This document shows, one piece after another, positions 4,495 to 6,000 of a stretch of DNA of 6,000 nucleotides. Position numbers and translations under genes: made by a program. The stretch's first letter is position 1. The number at the start of each line of letters is the position of its first letter. Source of the stretch: an uncultured Oscillospiraceae bacterium (lineage in GTDB: Bacteria; Bacillota; Clostridia; Oscillospirales; Oscillospiraceae); NCBI GenBank assembly GCA_910588045.1, contig CAJUPS010000153.1, positions 1 to 6,000 of the forward strand, in the 5' to 3' direction. The notes beneath the pieces were generated by a model. The model had not been told where the DNA came from. It saw only the letters and a program-made list of their open reading frames with translations, and did not search any database.

Positions 4495-5683
4495 AGCGGT
4501 TGTTGTAAGCCTTAATGCCCATAGCGAGCAGATCCATGGCCCGCTCCAGGTCCTTCTGTTTGAGGACGTAGGCGATCCGGATTTCATTGACGCCCTTGCC
4601 CGGCGTGGCGTAGAAGGCCCCGCCGGGGGCGAACATCACGGTGTCCCCGTTGTCGTCGAAGTCCGTCAAAAGCCACTTCTGGAAGGCGTCGGCGTCGTCC
4701 ACCGGCAGCGCGGCCATGATATAGAACGCGCCTCTGGGGCATTCGCAGATGACGCCGGGGATCTCCTTGAGCTTGGACACCACCGTATCCCGGCGGAGCT
4801 TATACTCCTCCCGGACGGCGGCAAAATACTCCGGTCCCACGTCGTAGAGGGCGGCGGAGGCCACCTGGTCCAAGGTTGCCACAGACAGGCGGGCCTGGCA
4901 GTATTTGATGGCCTCGCCCATGAGCTCCCGGTTCCGGCTGATGATGCACCCGATCCGCGCACCGCAGGCGGAGAATCGCTTGGAGACGGTGTCGATGACC
5001 ACCACATTTTCCGCCGCGTCCTCGAACTCGCCCAGGGACTGGAGGGGCTCCCCGGCGTAGACGAACTCCCGGTAGGCCTCGTCTCCGATGATGAACAGGC
5101 CGTGCTCCTTGGCGATGTCCACCATCATGCGCATCTCCGCCGGGGTCAGCACGTTTCCAGTGGGATTGCCGGGGTTGGTGCAGACAATGGCCCGGGTGCG
5201 TTCGTTGATGGCCGCTTCGATCTTAGCCCGGTCGGCATAGTGGTAGCCCTCCTCCGGCGAGGTGTGGACGGGGTGGATGACCGCGCCGCAGGTATTCACC
5301 ATCGTGTTGTAGTTGGGGTAAAAGGGCTCCGGGATAATAATCTCGTCCCCGTCGTCCAGGATGCAGTTGAAGACGATTTGCAGCGCCTCGCTGCCCCCGG
5401 TGGTAATGAGGATGTCGTCCGCCTCAAAGTGCATCCCCAGGTTGTCGTAATACCGCTGGATGGCCCGGATGAGCACCGGCATCCCTGGGGATTCGGCGTA
5501 GGCCAGCACTGGCAGTCGGAAGTTTCTGACCGCCTCAAAGTATTGAGGCGGCGTCTCAATATCCGGCTGACCGATATTCAGGTGGTAGATTTTTTTCCCC
5601 GCTTCCTTCGCCGCCACGGCGTAGGGGTGGAATTTTCTCATTGGCGAGAGGCCGCACTTTTTGACCTTGCTGGAAAATCTCAT
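4493..5683 (-). CDS. pyridoxal phosphate-dependent aminotransferase, class I/II (fold type I)
   Basis: 396 residues, typical for the aspartate-aminotransferase-like family. The start at 5683 (MRFSSKVKKCGLSPMRKF) is supported by GAGGA at 5691-5695 with a 7-nt spacer; the open frame extending to 5818 is translated repeat B. Visible motifs: IGQPD (37-41), the cofactor phosphate loop TTGGSEAL (94-101), PFYPNY (120-125), TNPGNPTG (169-176, Asn173), DEAY (201-204, Asp201 for the pyridine nitrogen), SKRFSACGARIG (234-245, Schiff-base Lys235 and phosphate-binding Arg243) and NEIRIAY (366-372, Arg369 binding the substrate carboxylate). All catalytic residues are present, so it should be an active cytoplasmic transaminase between an amino acid and a 2-oxo acid. 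The amino-group donor cannot be read from sequence; aspartate, alanine or aromatic substrates are all possible. No partner biosynthetic gene adjoins it and no promoter is evident in 5696-5800, where the repeat directly abuts the ribosome binding site. Confidence 0.93.
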   Translation of the reverse strand: MRFSSKVKKCGLSPMRKFHPYAVAAKEAGKKIYHLNIGQPDIETPPQYFEAVRNFRLPVLAYAESPGMPVLIRAIQRYYDNLGMHFEADDILITTGGSEALQIVFNCILDDGDEIIIPEPFYPNYNTMVNTCGAVIHPVHTSPEEGYHYADRAKIEAAINERTRAIVCTNPGNPTGNVLTPAEMRMMVDIAKEHGLFIIGDEAYREFVYAGEPLQSLGEFEDAAENVVVIDTVSKRFSACGARIGCIISRNRELMGEAIKYCQARLSVATLDQVASAALYDVGPEYFAAVREEYKLRRDTVVSKLKEIPGVICECPRGAFYIMAALPVDDADAFQKWLLTDFDDNGDTVMFAPGGAFYATPGKGVNEIRIAYVLKQKDLERAMDLLAMGIKAYNNR

Positions 5684-5698
5684 GGTATCATCCTCATT

Positions 5699-5910
5699 TT
5701 CTGCGGCCCCTGCGGGGCCGCCCCGGCTCTGTTCTGTCACTTGGATTTGCCGCTGCCGCGGCCGTGAAGCGCCGCAAAGCGGCGCTTTTAGCGCTAAGGC
5801 CGCCGTAGGCGGCCCCACGGGGGCGTTCTTTTCCCTTGTGGGAAAAGAACCAAAAGCACCCTCAAGGGGGCTACGCCACCCTTGAGAATCCCCTGATTAC
5901 GGGGGTTATT
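5699..5910 (+). repeat. multi-hairpin interspersed repeat, copy B
   Basis: Same block order and orientation as copy A (643-829): GC hairpin GCGGCCCC-TGC-GGGGCCGC (5703-5721), GATTTGCC, ACGGGGGC, long hairpin GTTCTTTTCCC (5825-5835)/GGGAAAAGAAC (5840-5850, loop TTGT), CAAAAGC (5851-5857), hairpin CTCAAGGG-GGC-TAC-GCC-A-CCCTTGAG (5861-5886) and AATCCCC/GGGGTTATT (5887-5910). Relative to A it has one GC block instead of two and about 60 extra bases (5761-5824) with two more stems. The 3' end of the repeat may continue past 5910. Confidence 0.75.
5767..5789 (+). terminator. terminator-like hairpin inside repeat B
   Basis: AAGCGCCGC (5767-5775), loop AAA, GCGGCGCTT (5779-5787), with TTTT at 5786-5789. 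It is followed by a perfect 10-bp palindrome TTAGCGCTAA (5788-5797) and another stem GGCCGCC-GTA-GGCGGCC (5798-5814). The first stem with its T-run could stop plus-strand transcription. Its absence from copy A suggests a module inserted into the repeat. Confidence 0.4.
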
Positions 5911-6000
5911 GGTTACGCTACGACCTGGCAGACTGGCTTTTCTGTGGAGTGCTCTGGGCCGTCAGAGGGCGAAGCGTTGGCGGATGCGCTCTATTGCGGG
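5911..6000. other. unassigned right edge
   Basis: No start codon with a ribosome binding site and no recognisable protein on either strand in these 90 bases. The string CGTTGG, then GCGC, then TTGCGG near 5967-6000 loosely resembles the diverged repeats at 875-899 and 915-933 that follow copy A, so this may be the continuation of the same repeat. The similarity is weak. Confidence 0.3.

Noticed and set aside
4172..5767. 531-codon plus-strand open frame
   Set aside because: It lies opposite the aminotransferase, whose motifs are complete on the minus strand; it has no ribosome binding site and its product matches nothing recognisable. High GC makes long antisense frames common.

Overview
The window looks like chromosomal sequence from an obligately anaerobic, high-GC Clostridia, most likely a gut Oscillospiraceae-type bacterium (Flavonifractor/Intestinimonas-like). 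This is an inference from three things: a pyruvate:ferredoxin oxidoreductase gene, an SLH-domain secreted protein, and GC-rich genes separated by hairpin-rich, lower-GC spacers. No phage, IS, integrase, CRISPR, tRNA or rRNA signature was found.

Layout. 1-415 (minus) is the N-terminal part of pyruvate:ferredoxin oxidoreductase, running off the left edge, with a clear minus-strand promoter and palindromic operator candidates at 469-560. 602-1302 has no convincing protein gene. It holds a plus-strand promoter, a multi-hairpin interspersed repeat (copy A, 643-829), a lower-GC stretch, a plus-strand intrinsic terminator (1155-1186) and a further hairpin pair (1187-1244). 1303-2820 (plus) is a YifB/ComM-type Mg-chelatase-like AAA+ ATPase. 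It converges on 2868-4046 (minus), a secreted protein with three SLH repeats; a hairpin with a minus-strand T-run lies between them.

4047-4492 is a dense regulatory spacer. It contains an intrinsic terminator inside the leader of the SLH gene, two overlapping divergent promoters whose -10 boxes sit in a near-perfect inverted repeat, and a plus-strand unit of about 240 nt (promoter, several hairpins, terminator) that looks like an undescribed small RNA. 4493-5683 (minus) is a complete fold-type I PLP-dependent aminotransferase. 5699-5910 is a second copy (B) of the repeat at 643-829, in the same orientation, followed by sequence I cannot assign.

The four protein genes do not form an operon or an obvious joint pathway: they are separately oriented housekeeping or envelope genes. 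The most interesting content is non-coding: the repeat family, whose stems change sequence while keeping pairing, and the candidate small RNA with the divergent promoter switch at 4200-4494. None of these was checked against a database.
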